From assembly GCA_902363455.1 (NCBI GenBank), contig CABJAC010000001.1, positions 1,305,952 to 1,369,951 of the forward strand: a DNA stretch of 64,000 nucleotides, in the 5' to 3' direction. Shown here one piece after another: positions 32,836-42,032 of this stretch (position 1 is the stretch's first letter; every line of letters begins with the position of its first letter). The notes beneath the pieces are model-generated. The model searched no databases. It was given only the letters and a program-made list of their open reading frames with translations, and was not told the DNA's origin. The DNA is from Caryophanales bacterium (lineage in GTDB: Bacteria; Bacillota; Bacilli; Exiguobacteriales; Exiguobacteriaceae). A program made the position numbers and the translations under genes.

Positions 32836-33301
32836 CATTACCACCTCCTATAGATATATCCATATTATAAAGGGGAAACAACAAAAAATGAAGAACTATT
32901 CAATCTTCAACTCTTGAACCATCCATGTTTGAAATGAGACGAAAAATAAGGGGTGGAGAAATCTAGATTGCATGAATGAAGCTGTTTCAGTTTGATTGCT
33001 CATGTTATCTTCATGAATCAAAAATCATATAACCTCCTAATAGGATACTTGTTCCTTGTGATATATTGTATACAGACTGCTAAAAAAACCATGTAATTTT
33101 TTTGAAAAACGAGAGTTTATTAGAAGTCCCGGATAACTATTAATTATACAATAAGAGAAATATACCAATTACATTATGGAAATTGTATAGCATACATAAA
33201 TAATGTTTCTGCAAAAGAAAACGATACAGAAAGAAAAGGTATGGCTCTAATCAATGGCAGATGCTTTGATTTACCTACTGCTTAAGAAGGGATTTGTTTT
33301 T
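32836..33301. other. 466-base AT-rich intergenic region
   Basis: No gene, RNA or strong repeat is apparent on either strand. It separates two divergent genes and should hold both promoters; the A/T content is clearly higher than in the flanking operons. An open frame from ATG 33254 runs into the cyclase but has no good ribosome binding site. Confidence 0.5.
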
Positions 33302-34870
33302 GTGAAACGATCACTAAAATTTTGGATCATTGTCATAACGACACTGGGCATGATGATGACACTGACTGCTGTTTTTATGACGAATTATTATGTTAACCGA
33401 CAATCCCTTGAAAAGATTGTACTAAAAGAAAATCAATCAAATGCCAAAAAGCTGAGTGCCCTTACGAACGATACGTTTTTATTGATGGAAAATGCGTTGA
33501 AGGCCCAACATCCGCGTGTACTTGAGAATTGGGATAATCCTGCTCAACTTGCAAAGCTTACGTCCACCTTGAGGAAATCAAACTTTAACTTTAATACAGT
33601 GACAGTGATTGACGCTAAAGGGTATGGGAAAGCAAACAACCCCGACTTGAATTTGGTTGGAAATCGAGTGGATACGGAAGGAATTCGAACGGGTCTACGG
33701 CTGCGTAAGAATTTTATTTCTCGCCCATACATTGGACCGAACAATCGGCTCATGATGGTGGTTTCAACAGCTTTATACAAAGATGGCCAGTATTATGGGA
33801 TGGTGAACGGGTTAGTCTGGTTGCAACAGAGAAACTTTTTAACACGTTTACTCGAAGAAACGTATGGAAACGAACAGCGTAATATCTCCGTGTATGACAA
33901 TTCAGGAACATATATCTATCACAGTAATCGAGATTTGATTGGGACGAAGGCCCAAAAAAATAAAACGACAATCGATTTAGCTGACGGCAAGACCGGTCAA
34001 AGTGTTATTGAAGATCGATCAGGTGAACGTTTTTTTGCAGGATATGCAGCGGTGCCGAAGAGCCAATGGGGAATCATTTCGATGACGTCAGAACAAAAAG
34101 CGTTGTCCCCCGCTAAGACTGCTACCACACGTGCTTTATTGATTGGCACATCGTTTGTCTTGTTAGCACTTTTTTTACTGATTGGTTTGATCATGTTCAT
34201 CACCAAACCACTGAAGGAACTTTCAGTATTGGATTATCGTAAACCAATTAAAGAGGTTGTTCAGGAGGTGTCAACTCTTCACTCTCCTTATCAGGAAGTA
34301 GAGAGCATTCGGCAAATGGTTTTATCATTCGCCAAGAATCAGCAAAATTTGATCCGAAACCTTGAAGAGACTGCCTTGACTGACCCGATGACCGGGCTTG
34401 CGAACCGAAGAAGATTGGATCAGTTGGTCGGACTGATCAAAGAAAATGAAGAAGTGTTCGGATATCTACTACTGGACATTGATTATTTTAAAGCAGTGAA
34501 TGATACATATGGTCATTTGGTAGGAGATCAGGTATTGATTACACTTGCGGATATAATACGCGAACATACTCCGAGTTCAGGTCTGCCGATACGTATTGGA
34601 GGAGAGGAATTTGCAATTATTCTTCAAGATCTTCCGATGGAAAGTATATTCGCTTTTGCGGAACATTTGAGAGCAATGATAGAAAAATCTGAGTTTCCGG
34701 GTCCTCAAAAAATTACGGTTTCAATCGGAGCGGGTTACTTGGATTGTGACAAATGTGATTTGGATGTGTTCTACAATGAAGTGGATCAACAGCTGTATAA
34801 AGCTAAAAAGCGTGGAAGAAACCGTGTAGAAACCGTCTGGATTAAAAGAGGCGAGAAAAATATTTCATAG
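33302..34870 (+). CDS. Membrane diguanylate cyclase (dCache sensor + GGDEF)
   Basis: About 522 residues. A TM near the N-terminus, an extracytoplasmic dCache-type sensor (about 30-270, with FISRPYIGPNNRLMMVVSTA and the closing PKSQWGIISMTSEQ), a second TM (about 282-303) and a linker precede the GGDEF domain. The domain has LTDPMTGLANRRRLDQ, LLLDIDYFKAVNDTYGHLVG and an intact GGEEF loop. The RxxD inhibitory position reads PSSG, so it lacks that feedback site. GTG 33302 with AAGGG 10 bases upstream looks better than ATG 33254. Codon use is more AT-rich than that of the other two cyclases. Confidence 0.88.
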   Translation: MKRSLKFWIIVITTLGMMMTLTAVFMTNYYVNRQSLEKIVLKENQSNAKKLSALTNDTFLLMENALKAQHPRVLENWDNPAQLAKLTSTLRKSNFNFNTVTVIDAKGYGKANNPDLNLVGNRVDTEGIRTGLRLRKNFISRPYIGPNNRLMMVVSTALYKDGQYYGMVNGLVWLQQRNFLTRLLEETYGNEQRNISVYDNSGTYIYHSNRDLIGTKAQKNKTTIDLADGKTGQSVIEDRSGERFFAGYAAVPKSQWGIISMTSEQKALSPAKTATTRALLIGTSFVLLALFLLIGLIMFITKPLKELSVLDYRKPIKEVVQEVSTLHSPYQEVESIRQMVLSFAKNQQNLIRNLEETALTDPMTGLANRRRLDQLVGLIKENEEVFGYLLLDIDYFKAVNDTYGHLVGDQVLITLADIIREHTPSSGLPIRIGGEEFAIILQDLPMESIFAFAEHLRAMIEKSEFPGPQKITVSIGAGYLDCDKCDLDVFYNEVDQQLYKAKKRGRNRVETVWIKRGEKNIS

Positions 34871-34883
34871 TCATCTTTAATTA

Positions 34884-34926
34884 AACAACAGGCACCGGAT
34901 GCTTAATCCAGTGCCTGTTGTTCGTT
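34884..34926 (+). terminator. Terminator after the dCache cyclase
   Basis: AACAACAGGCAC (34884-34895) pairs with GTGCCTGTTGTT (34911-34922), followed by CGTTTTCT. Confidence 0.85.
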
Positions 34927-35016
34927 TTCTCATCCACACGACATCTACAGGATGAACCACAATACACCGCTTCAGAAAACCGTTTTTATTCAGTTTGCTT
35001 CATTACACAAGTTCAG

Positions 35017-35397
35017 TTACACGGTTAATTCAATCGCCAGCCCTTCCGGATCGAGAAAGACACTTTCATAATAGCCGTCTCCCGTCAGACGGGGACCATC
35101 GAGGCGGGTGTAGCCGTCTTGTTCGAGTCGGTTCGTCAACTGATCGACGGCGAAGCGGCTGCCGAGTGAAAAGGCAATATGCGCATAACCAAATCGGTCG
35201 CGCGGCGCCTCGTGGTCAATATCCGCCCGGTGCATCAATTCAAGGCGGGCTCCTGATTTAAAGTGCAGGAAATAAGACGAAAACCCTTTTGTCGGATTAT
35301 GGTACAAGTCATTGGCTTGAGCCTCAAAATAGGTTTCGTAAAAGGTTCTCATTCGTTCAAGATCCTTGACCCAGAGGGCGATATGTTCAATTTGCAT
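35017..35397 (-). CDS. VOC-family (glyoxalase/dioxygenase fold) protein
   Basis: A 126-residue two-module VOC protein. The metal-type ligands are His in MQIEHIALWV, Glu in ARLELMHR, His in FGYAHIAFSLG and Glu in DPEGLAIELTV, as in lactoylglutathione-lyase-like enzymes that detoxify aldehydes. Substrate unproven. The ATG at 35397 has AAAGGAG about 9 bases upstream; the longer frame to 35460 runs into the MFS gene. It is the last gene of the ROK-MFS-VOC strand run. Confidence 0.82.
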   Translation of the reverse strand: MQIEHIALWVKDLERMRTFYETYFEAQANDLYHNPTKGFSSYFLHFKSGARLELMHRADIDHEAPRDRFGYAHIAFSLGSRFAVDQLTNRLEQDGYTRLDGPRLTGDGYYESVFLDPEGLAIELTV

Positions 35398-35422
35398 GAG
35401 AGTAAACTCCTTTTCTGAAGAA

Positions 35423-36601
35423 TTAGGAAGCACGGGACAACGCCCGTTTGGCAAGCACACGATTGAGACGTTCGGAACAGAGCAGCAGGAACAAAATCAT
35501 CAGGAATCCTGTGACCGGGAACAGCTGCAACGTCAAAAGCGAGGCAAGGAGACCGAACAAGGGCGGTAAAAACGTACTGCCGCTGTAAGCAAACGCCATC
35601 TGAATGCCCATCAAGCGTTTCGCCGCATCCCGTCCGAACCGGACGGGTGTCTCATGTAACATCGCCGGGTAAATCGGAGCGAGTCCAAGTCCAATCAAGA
35701 TGAAACCGGTCAACATCAAACCATCCAGCGGCAGGAAAAACAACAGACTGCCGACTAAGGCGGTTCCTTGTCCGGCCCGGATCAACTGACGGTTCGTTAA
35801 ACGGAGTGATAAGAAACCACTCAAAAACCGACCGACCGTAATGCTGCCGTAATAGACGGAAATCCAGGTTGCGGCCGTCTGAACCGAAAACGACTTCACT
35901 TGGACGAGATAACTGCTACCCCATAAACCGATCAAGGCTTCCGCACCGCAATAGAGAACAAATGAAGCGAGTGCGAACGGCAGACCAACCAATCGTTTGG
36001 ACGCAGTATCAGTTAACGATAAATCATCCGGTACGTCCGAGACAGCGACCGGTGCCTGTTTCCAGAGCGGTAGACTGAGAAGGAGCACGAGAGCAAGTCC
36101 AAACTGGGTCAAGGCGACGGTCAAATATCCGCTGCGCCAGTCGCCGGATTCGCTCATCATCGCCGCCATGATCAACGGCCCGGTCGTTGCGCCAACGCCC
36201 CAAAAACAATGCAGCCAGTTCATATGATGGGCTTTGTAGCGGGTCGCGACAAAATGATTGAGGGCCGCATCGACGACGCCGGCTCCGAGTCCAAGCGGAA
36301 TCGAGAGCAGAAACAGCCAGATCAACGACGGAGCGAGATAAAAACCAAGCAGGCTACTCGCCGTGATCGCGGCACAAAACGCTGTGACATGACTCGTCTC
36401 AAACCGGTTGAGAATCTTGCCGCTGAACAGGCTCGAGATGATCGTTCCGCCGGCAATCGTCATGAACAACCAACCGGCGACTTCGAGATCGGCACCGAAC
36501 TCCGTCCGCATGACGGGCCAGGCGACGCCGAGCAAGGAGTCCGGTAACCCTAAACTGATGAAGGCAAGATAGATGATGCTGAGTAACAAGATACCACTCA
36601 T
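35423..36601 (-). CDS. MFS transporter (FucP/FHS-like), in operon with ROK regulator
   Basis: A 392-residue permease with 12 hydrophobic segments. The HHMNWLHCFWGVGATTGPLI stretch and the N-terminal GLPDSLLGVAWPVMRTEFGA pattern are those of the FHS/fucose-permease-like MFS branch, which favours a sugar or sugar-like substrate. It starts in an ATGA overlap with the ROK gene and has AGGAGGACATCTTC as ribosome binding site. Regulation through the ROK protein and its palindrome at 37631-37654 is likely. Confidence 0.82.
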   Translation of the reverse strand: MSGILLLSIIYLAFISLGLPDSLLGVAWPVMRTEFGADLEVAGWLFMTIAGGTIISSLFSGKILNRFETSHVTAFCAAITASSLLGFYLAPSLIWLFLLSIPLGLGAGVVDAALNHFVATRYKAHHMNWLHCFWGVGATTGPLIMAAMMSESGDWRSGYLTVALTQFGLALVLLLSLPLWKQAPVAVSDVPDDLSLTDTASKRLVGLPFALASFVLYCGAEALIGLWGSSYLVQVKSFSVQTAATWISVYYGSITVGRFLSGFLSLRLTNRQLIRAGQGTALVGSLLFFLPLDGLMLTGFILIGLGLAPIYPAMLHETPVRFGRDAAKRLMGIQMAFAYSGSTFLPPLFGLLASLLTLQLFPVTGFLMILFLLLCSERLNRVLAKRALSRAS

Positions 36602-37614
36602 GAAGATGTCCTCCTGTTCGATGGTAGGGGTTGTTCAGTCAGAAGCTGCAAGCCGAGTCGGGTCAAGCCGTTCAGATAATCGGTTTCCCAGTGACTCCGG
36701 ATCAAAAGCGGGATATGCGCTTCCGGGATATATTCGGCTGTCTTGATTCGGATCTGTTCCAGATCGTGTTCCGTCACTTCCGACCCGTTAAAAATCAACA
36801 GATGCGGATTCAGCGTCGCAGCGAACGTCGTCGTCAAACGGCTGATGGCATCAATCGTCTGGGCGTCCAGGGCGATTTGTCGCTTAGCAATCGCCTGTCC
36901 GAATGTTTTCTTGTCGTATTGCGGGACGACGGAAATTTCACCAGCAAAATGACTGCTGCCGCGGACGAGCTGTCCGTTGATCAAAATCCCGGAACCGGGA
37001 CCATTTTTTCCTAAGTACAAATAGATTAACGACTGTTGACTGCGCTGATGTACTTCGTGAAATCCGATTACAGCCGCATTCATGTCATTTTCGACGACGA
37101 CCGGTACATCAAACTGTGATGCGAGCACACCTTTCAAATCGACCTGTTGCAGGGACGGATAATCCGGTGCAAAAAAAACCTGCCCGTTTTCGACGGATGC
37201 CGCGACGCCGACACTCAAAAAGCTGATGTGTGGATTCTGTTCAAGCAATCGGTGAATCAAGCGGATTAAAGCGGGAACGTGCGGTTGATTTTTTTCGACC
37301 GGTTCCGTGCCAAACGATAGGTTTGTCCCGACGGCATCGAAGATCTGAAAGCCGATGGCATCGAGTTCAAGGTAGAGGGCAAGTCCCTGGGCGTATTCCG
37401 CCCGGTACTGGTATTGTTTCGCCGGACGTCCGCCATTCGAGAGCTCCGATACCTGTTCATCAATTTCACCATGTGCAATCAAGAGATCCAAATGCTTTTT
37501 GACCGTCGGAAAACTGGCCGACAACACACGACTCAGTTCAGGAATCGTCCGGATCCTTTGAAACAGAATCGCTTGCCGGATTTGTCTTACTAAATCGGTA
37601 TTGGTTCCAGCCAT
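36598..37614 (-). CDS. ROK-family transcriptional regulator
   Basis: A 338-residue regulator. The N-terminal winged helix (QAILFQRIRTIPELSRVLSA, then SFPTVKKHLDLLI) is followed by a ROK sugar-kinase-like sensing domain with VGVAASVENGQVFFAPDY and VVENDMNAAVIGFHE. The zinc-binding C-x-C-G-x-x-G-C motif of many ROK proteins is absent, and the region after HFAGEISVVPQY reads YDKKTFGQAIAKRQ instead. The ATG at 37614 has AAAGGAG 8 bases upstream. It leads the operon with the MFS gene, and a near-perfect 24-base palindrome lies 17 bases upstream of the start. Confidence 0.88.
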   Translation of the reverse strand: MAGTNTDLVRQIRQAILFQRIRTIPELSRVLSASFPTVKKHLDLLIAHGEIDEQVSELSNGGRPAKQYQYRAEYAQGLALYLELDAIGFQIFDAVGTNLSFGTEPVEKNQPHVPALIRLIHRLLEQNPHISFLSVGVAASVENGQVFFAPDYPSLQQVDLKGVLASQFDVPVVVENDMNAAVIGFHEVHQRSQQSLIYLYLGKNGPGSGILINGQLVRGSSHFAGEISVVPQYDKKTFGQAIAKRQIALDAQTIDAISRLTTTFAATLNPHLLIFNGSEVTEHDLEQIRIKTAEYIPEAHIPLLIRSHWETDYLNGLTRLGLQLLTEQPLPSNRRTSS

Positions 37615-37630
37615 AGGTAGTCTCCTTTGC

Positions 37631-37654
37631 ACTTTTTAAAATATTTTAATAAGT
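37631..37654. promoter_or_regulatory. Operator palindrome upstream of the ROK gene
   Basis: ACTTTTTAAAATATTTTAATAAGT without its ends is a 24-base palindrome with a single mismatched pair (core TTAAAATATTTTAA). It overlaps the region just before the ROK ribosome binding site, fitting autoregulation. Confidence 0.6.
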
Positions 37655-37741
37655 AGTCGAATTGAGTGTAGCAAGCAAAGACGCAAATGGCAAATGCTTT
37701 TGAAACGATCGGACAACCAACTGATTCTTTTTGAACACAAT

Positions 37742-37784
37742 GAGGGTGGCAGATCACAAGTCTGCCACCCTCGTGTGTTTTTGC
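37742..37784. terminator. Strong hairpin between chbG and the ROK promoter
   Basis: GAGGGTGGCAGA (37742-37753) pairs perfectly with TCTGCCACCCTC (37761-37772), with TTTTT further on the plus strand. It lies beyond the chbG stop and most likely ends that transcript, although the T-run is on the other strand. Confidence 0.65.
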
Positions 37785-37800
37785 TTCGCCTTACCACCTA

Positions 37801-38505
37801 TCATCGCGTAAGCGGCGTCATATCGTCCGGTAACGTGAGGGCAGTCAATAGGGCAAGCTCCTTTTCGCGGTAATCCGTATAAGAACTGACGTCTTGAAGA
37901 TCGGCATCGACATAAGCTGGGTGAACCATGATTTCGACCGAATCGGCATCGAGTGAACGCAATTCCTCCCACAAATCCAGATAAATCCCTGCGCCATAAA
38001 AACCGGTATACAACGTTTTGGTCAGCGCATGTTCGGGATGGTCTTCAAGTGTTGAAACAAATCGGACCGGGACATCGTAACGACGCGCCAATTCTAACAC
38101 GACCTCCTGCAACGGTTCCCAGCCGTGGATGTGGTGGTGGCTGTCGATATGATGCAGCGGCAGACCGGTTGCCAAAAAAGCATCGATTTGGGCAGACCAT
38201 TCCGTCAAGACATCCTCTGCTGCCGGTGGGGTCTGTTCCGTGTACTGGTTTGTAAAGCGGAACTGACCGGACGCATCTGTTAATGTCGTGGTGGTCGTCG
38301 TCAATGGGCGTCCGTAAGACAGCACAAGGTGAACCCCGACCTTCAGTTCCGGGAATCGTTTCGCTTGTTGCACGGCATAGGGGACGGACCGTCCATTCAT
38401 CATCATCGTCGTTGCATGCACGATTCCGCTTTGATGTGCTTGAATGATGCCGTCTGTTATGCCCTGTGTTAATCCGAAATCATCGGCATTGATGAGAATG
38501 TTCAT
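37801..38505 (-). CDS. chbG: Chitooligosaccharide deacetylase (ChbG/YdjC family)
   Basis: A 234-residue metal-dependent deacetylase that removes an N-acetyl group from chitobiose-type sugars, usually after PTS uptake. The family marks are the DD pair in INADDFGLTQG, the His in VGVHLVLSYG, and the HHIDSHHHIHGW block, with a C-terminal VEIMVHPAY. Slightly shorter than the usual 250. It overlaps the GntR gene in ATGA and is divergent from the GH4/PTS genes, which tells that the locus handles a beta-linked amino-sugar disaccharide. Confidence 0.88.
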   Translation of the reverse strand: MNILINADDFGLTQGITDGIIQAHQSGIVHATTMMMNGRSVPYAVQQAKRFPELKVGVHLVLSYGRPLTTTTTTLTDASGQFRFTNQYTEQTPPAAEDVLTEWSAQIDAFLATGLPLHHIDSHHHIHGWEPLQEVVLELARRYDVPVRFVSTLEDHPEHALTKTLYTGFYGAGIYLDLWEELRSLDADSVEIMVHPAYVDADLQDVSSYTDYREKELALLTALTLPDDMTPLTR

Positions 38506-39236
38506 AAGGCGTCACCCGCAGCATAATGCCGTTCGATGACAAAGTTCGTCTTGTCGCCTCTGAAATAAGAGCGGGAATATTCGATCGGCTCTCCGTCCTT
38601 GTTCTCCGCAACGGTTTCAATATAGAAACACGGCATGCCGAGTTCACAATCCAAATGGGCACTGATGCGTTCATCTGCCAACGTGATTTCAAGGGATTCG
38701 GTTGTTTTGGCAACGGAAATCGAAAACGTTTCGCGGAGTGTCGTGTAGAGAGAATGTTCCGCTTGTTTTTTTGTGATGCCTGGCGCAATGTGCCAGGGGA
38801 TATAGGAAATTTCATATTGTGTCGGTTCGTCATTGGCCCGGCGAATCCGCTCGATTCGTTGAATCGGATCATTGAGCGTGACATGCAATTTCGCGACGAT
38901 TGCCGCATTTGCCGGAACGACAGTTAAATCGACGGCCGCAACATGCCCCCGTTTGCCTTGTACGGCAAGTTGTTCGGTATAGGTGTCCGGTGTATCGGAT
39001 AAGGTTTGGCGTACTTTTTGATCGGCGACGAACGTCCCTTTCCCTTGCTGACGAATCAAATACCCTTCGAGGGTGAGCTGATTCAATGCAGCACGAACCG
39101 TCGTCCGGCTGACATCAAAGTCTTCACAAAGCTCATATTCGGTCGGTAATTGTTGACCGGCTTGATAGAGTCCCGATTTGATGCGATCTAACAATTCTTC
39201 TTTGATATAAGAATGTAGCGATTGGTTGGTTTCCAT
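38502..39236 (-). CDS. GntR-family regulator (HutC/YvoA type) of the disaccharide locus
   Basis: A 244-residue repressor. The winged helix has LPTEYELCEDFDVSRTTVRA followed by ALNQLTLEGYLIRQQGKGTF. The C-terminal UTRA effector domain (about 95-240) ends in EYSRSYFRGDKTNFVIERHY. Such proteins sense sugar phosphates. GAAGGAAGG precedes the ATG. It is divergent from the GH4/PTS operon and shares the AT-rich intergene with the palindrome TGTATTAATACA, so it is the likely local repressor and stands in for ChbR of E. coli. Confidence 0.88.
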   Translation of the reverse strand: METNQSLHSYIKEELLDRIKSGLYQAGQQLPTEYELCEDFDVSRTTVRAALNQLTLEGYLIRQQGKGTFVADQKVRQTLSDTPDTYTEQLAVQGKRGHVAAVDLTVVPANAAIVAKLHVTLNDPIQRIERIRRANDEPTQYEISYIPWHIAPGITKKQAEHSLYTTLRETFSISVAKTTESLEITLADERISAHLDCELGMPCFYIETVAENKDGEPIEYSRSYFRGDKTNFVIERHYAAGDAL

Positions 39237-39319
39237 GACGGACCTTCCTTCACGAGTTTTCTTTTATTGTACCGATAACAAACAACTGAATGCAAATGTT
39301 ATAACAAATTGAATGTATT

Positions 39320-39331
39320 TGTATTAATACA
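39320..39331. promoter_or_regulatory. Probable GntR operator
   Basis: TGTATTAATACA is a perfect 12-base palindrome, with further TTGTATT copies at 39340-39347. It resembles UTRA-type operators such as the TreR site TTGTATATACAA and overlaps the likely -35 region of the GH4 operon. Confidence 0.55.
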
Positions 39332-39389
39332 TTTTAAATTTGTATTTACATTTGTTCTTTTTGTATGATACATTACAAACAAGAAAAAG

Positions 39390-39403
39390 AGGAAGCGGTT
39401 ACA
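39390..39403 (+). promoter_or_regulatory. Catabolite-responsive element (cre)
   Basis: AGGAAGCGGTTACA matches the CcpA consensus TGWAANCGNTNWCA at 12 of 14 positions and lies 20 bases before the GH4 start, a repressing position. Confidence 0.7.
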
Positions 39404-39423
39404 AAAAATGGGAGGTTGTTATC

Positions 39424-40752
39424 ATGGGGATCAAAGTCGTCATCATCGGAGGTGGATCAAGTTATACACCTGAATTAATCGAAGGGTTCATCAAACGATA
39501 TGAATCCTTTCCGGTTTCTGAAATCGTCTTATGTGACATTGAATCCGGAACCGACAAGTTGGACATCATTATCCGGCTTTCGGAGCGGATGCTGCGCCGG
39601 TCCGGTTTGCCAATTCGTTTAAGCGCGACCTTGAATCGGCGCCATGCACTGGAAGGAGCAGACTTCGTATCCACACAAATCCGCGTCGGAGGGTTGGAAG
39701 CACGGGCACTCGATGAACGGATTCCTTTGAAACACGGTTTTATCGGTCAGGAAACGAATGGCGCGGGCGGGATTTTCAAAGCATTCCGGACGATTCCCGT
39801 CCTGCTCGAGCTGTCGAAAGAGATGCACGAAATCTGTCCCAATGCCTGGCTGATTAACTTTACGAATCCAGCCGGCATCGTGACGGAAGCGTTATTGAAG
39901 CACGGTCCGCATCAAAAAGTCATCGGCGTCTGCAACATTCCGTTTAACATGCGGAACTCGACTGCCGAAGTCTTACACGTCGATGTCAAGCGCGTCTCGA
40001 TCGAGTTTATCGGTTTAAACCATTTCGTCTTTGGACGCCGGGTCTTTGTCGACGGAAGCGACCGAACAGAAGAGGTGATGCAGCGACTGATGTCGAAACA
40101 GCTTGATTTTTCACCGGCGAATATCGTCAGTCTTGGTTGGTCCGATGCCTTCTTGCAAGCCGTCAACATGTTGCCGAATCCCTACCACCAGTACTATTTC
40201 CAAACCACCGAGACGCTCGAGAAGGACCTCGCCGCCTACAACACGAACGGTACACGGGCCGAGGTTGTCCAGGAAGTCGAACGGACATTGTTCGAAGCCT
40301 ATCAGGATGAACAGTTGGACGAAAAACCGGCTGAACTCGAATTACGCGGTGGCGCGTATTACAGTGATGCTGCCTGTTCCCTGATGGATTCGATTTACAA
40401 CAACCGCGGAGACATCCAGACCGTCAATACATTAAACCGCGGAGCGATTTCCGACTTACCGGTCGATGCCGTCATCGAAGTCAACGCCGTCATTACGAAA
40501 GACGGTCCGCTCCCGATTGCGGTCGGACCATTACCATTATCCGTCAAAGGATTGATTTTGCAGATGAAGCAGATGGAAGAACTGACGATTCAAGCCGCAT
40601 TAAGCGGATCAACCAAAGACGCTTACTTAGCCTTTTTGATGAATCCATTGATTCAAGATGAAAAGCGTGCGCAACCGCTACTCGAGGAGATGTTGCTTGC
40701 GCACGCAGCATGGTTACCACAATTTCAATCCAAGGAGGCGCAACGGACATGA
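39424..40752 (+). CDS. 6-phospho-beta-glucosidase, GH4
   Basis: A 442-residue GH4 enzyme that splits phosphorylated beta-disaccharides (cellobiose-6P or chitobiose-6P) through an NAD+ and Mn2+ dependent oxidation-elimination route. The NAD motif VVIIGGGSSYTPELIEGF is at the N-terminus; INFTNPAG, the metal ligand Cys in GVCNIPFNM and His in GLNHFVFG follow. It is intact and of normal length. ATG 39424 has GGGAGG upstream, preferred over the longer frame from 39340. The next gene starts in an ATGA overlap. It resembles LicH/CelF/ChbF; which substrate is meant depends on the locus, where chbG points to chitobiose. Confidence 0.92.
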   Translation: MGIKVVIIGGGSSYTPELIEGFIKRYESFPVSEIVLCDIESGTDKLDIIIRLSERMLRRSGLPIRLSATLNRRHALEGADFVSTQIRVGGLEARALDERIPLKHGFIGQETNGAGGIFKAFRTIPVLLELSKEMHEICPNAWLINFTNPAGIVTEALLKHGPHQKVIGVCNIPFNMRNSTAEVLHVDVKRVSIEFIGLNHFVFGRRVFVDGSDRTEEVMQRLMSKQLDFSPANIVSLGWSDAFLQAVNMLPNPYHQYYFQTTETLEKDLAAYNTNGTRAEVVQEVERTLFEAYQDEQLDEKPAELELRGGAYYSDAACSLMDSIYNNRGDIQTVNTLNRGAISDLPVDAVIEVNAVITKDGPLPIAVGPLPLSVKGLILQMKQMEELTIQAALSGSTKDAYLAFLMNPLIQDEKRAQPLLEEMLLAHAAWLPQFQSKEAQRT

Positions 40753-42032
40753 ATAAATTCATTGAAATCGCAGGAAGAATCGGGGCCCAACGCCATCTCG
40801 TCGCGATACGGGATGGATTCGTCGCCATTATGCCCCTGATCATCGTCGGGTCTCTCGCGATACTGATCAATAACTTCCCCGCCATCGGCAGTCTTGATTT
40901 CGTCGGTTGGATGAACGGGCTGCTTGGAGAAGGAAACTGGCAAGGGTTAGGGGGAAACATCTGGAACGGATCGTTTGCGATTTTAGGATTGCTGGTCGCT
41001 TTTTCGATCGCCTACAGCCTGGCTAAAAGTTACGATGTCGATCCGTTGTCGGCAGGGTTGATTTCCGTCGCCTCCTATATCATTCTCGTTCCGGTCACGA
41101 AAGACTGGGGACTCAGTTTTGCCTGGCTCGGCGCGCAAGGACTATTCGTTGCCATCATTCTTTCTCTTTTGACGACCGAGCTGTTTCGCATCTTACTGAA
41201 GACACGGTTGACGATCTCGATGCCGGATGGTGTTCCGGATGGTGTCGTCCGCTCGTTCCAAGCATTGATTCCGGCAACGTTGATTTTGATCCTCGTCGGC
41301 GGATTCCAATTATTTATGACACTCGCCATTGAATCAAGCCTGTTTGAAGTCATCTTCAACAGTATCCAAAAACCGTTACAAGGGTTTGGAGACACACTTC
41401 CGGCTGCGATTGCAATTGCCTTTTTAAATCATATCCTCTGGTTCTTCGGCTTACATGGGACAAACATCATCGGAGCCGTCATCGAACCGATTTATCTGCC
41501 GTTGATTCAGCAGAACCTGGAAGCATTCCAAGCGGGGACTTCTGCTTACGACGTCCCGAATACGGTAACGAAACCTTTCCTCGACTCCTTCGTATTCATA
41601 GGGGGTTCCGGTACGACACTGGCTCTTCTCTTTGCGATTTTCTTTGTCATCCGTGAACAGAAAAATCATCCTTACCGCGAAGTCGCCAAGTTATCGACAC
41701 CCGCTGGATTATTCAACATCAACGAACCGGTGATTTTCGGCTTACCGATCGTCTTGAACCCGATCATGTTGATTCCATTCATCTTGGTGCCGGTCACATT
41801 GACGATCGTGTCCTATGTCGCGTTGTCGACTGGACTGGTGCCAAAAACCGTCGCGATTTTACCGTGGACGACACCGCCTTTAATCAGCGGCTATCTCGTG
41901 ACAGGCGGGAGTTGGCGCGGAATCGCACTACAAGTCGTCAACTTGACGCTCGCGACAGCGATTTATGTCCCGTTCGTCGCAGCAGGTGTCCGGGCGATGA
42001 AAAAACAAACAGAAGGGAAGCTGGCAAGCTGA
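40749..42032 (+). CDS. PTS EIIC, cellobiose/chitobiose type
   Basis: A 427-residue membrane channel of the lactose/cellobiose PTS family. Ten or so TM segments begin after MNKFIEIAGRIGAQRHLVAI. Family blocks are AIRDGFVAIMPLIIVGSLAI, FGLHGTNIIGAVIEPIYL and NINEPVIFGLPIVLNPIM, the latter carrying the sugar-binding NEP motif. It starts in the ATGA overlap with GH4 (AAGGAGG upstream) and its stop overlaps EIIA in TGATG. It imports the disaccharide and phosphorylates it with the aid of EIIA/EIIB. Confidence 0.92.
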   Translation: MNKFIEIAGRIGAQRHLVAIRDGFVAIMPLIIVGSLAILINNFPAIGSLDFVGWMNGLLGEGNWQGLGGNIWNGSFAILGLLVAFSIAYSLAKSYDVDPLSAGLISVASYIILVPVTKDWGLSFAWLGAQGLFVAIILSLLTTELFRILLKTRLTISMPDGVPDGVVRSFQALIPATLILILVGGFQLFMTLAIESSLFEVIFNSIQKPLQGFGDTLPAAIAIAFLNHILWFFGLHGTNIIGAVIEPIYLPLIQQNLEAFQAGTSAYDVPNTVTKPFLDSFVFIGGSGTTLALLFAIFFVIREQKNHPYREVAKLSTPAGLFNINEPVIFGLPIVLNPIMLIPFILVPVTLTIVSYVALSTGLVPKTVAILPWTTPPLISGYLVTGGSWRGIALQVVNLTLATAIYVPFVAAGVRAMKKQTEGKLAS

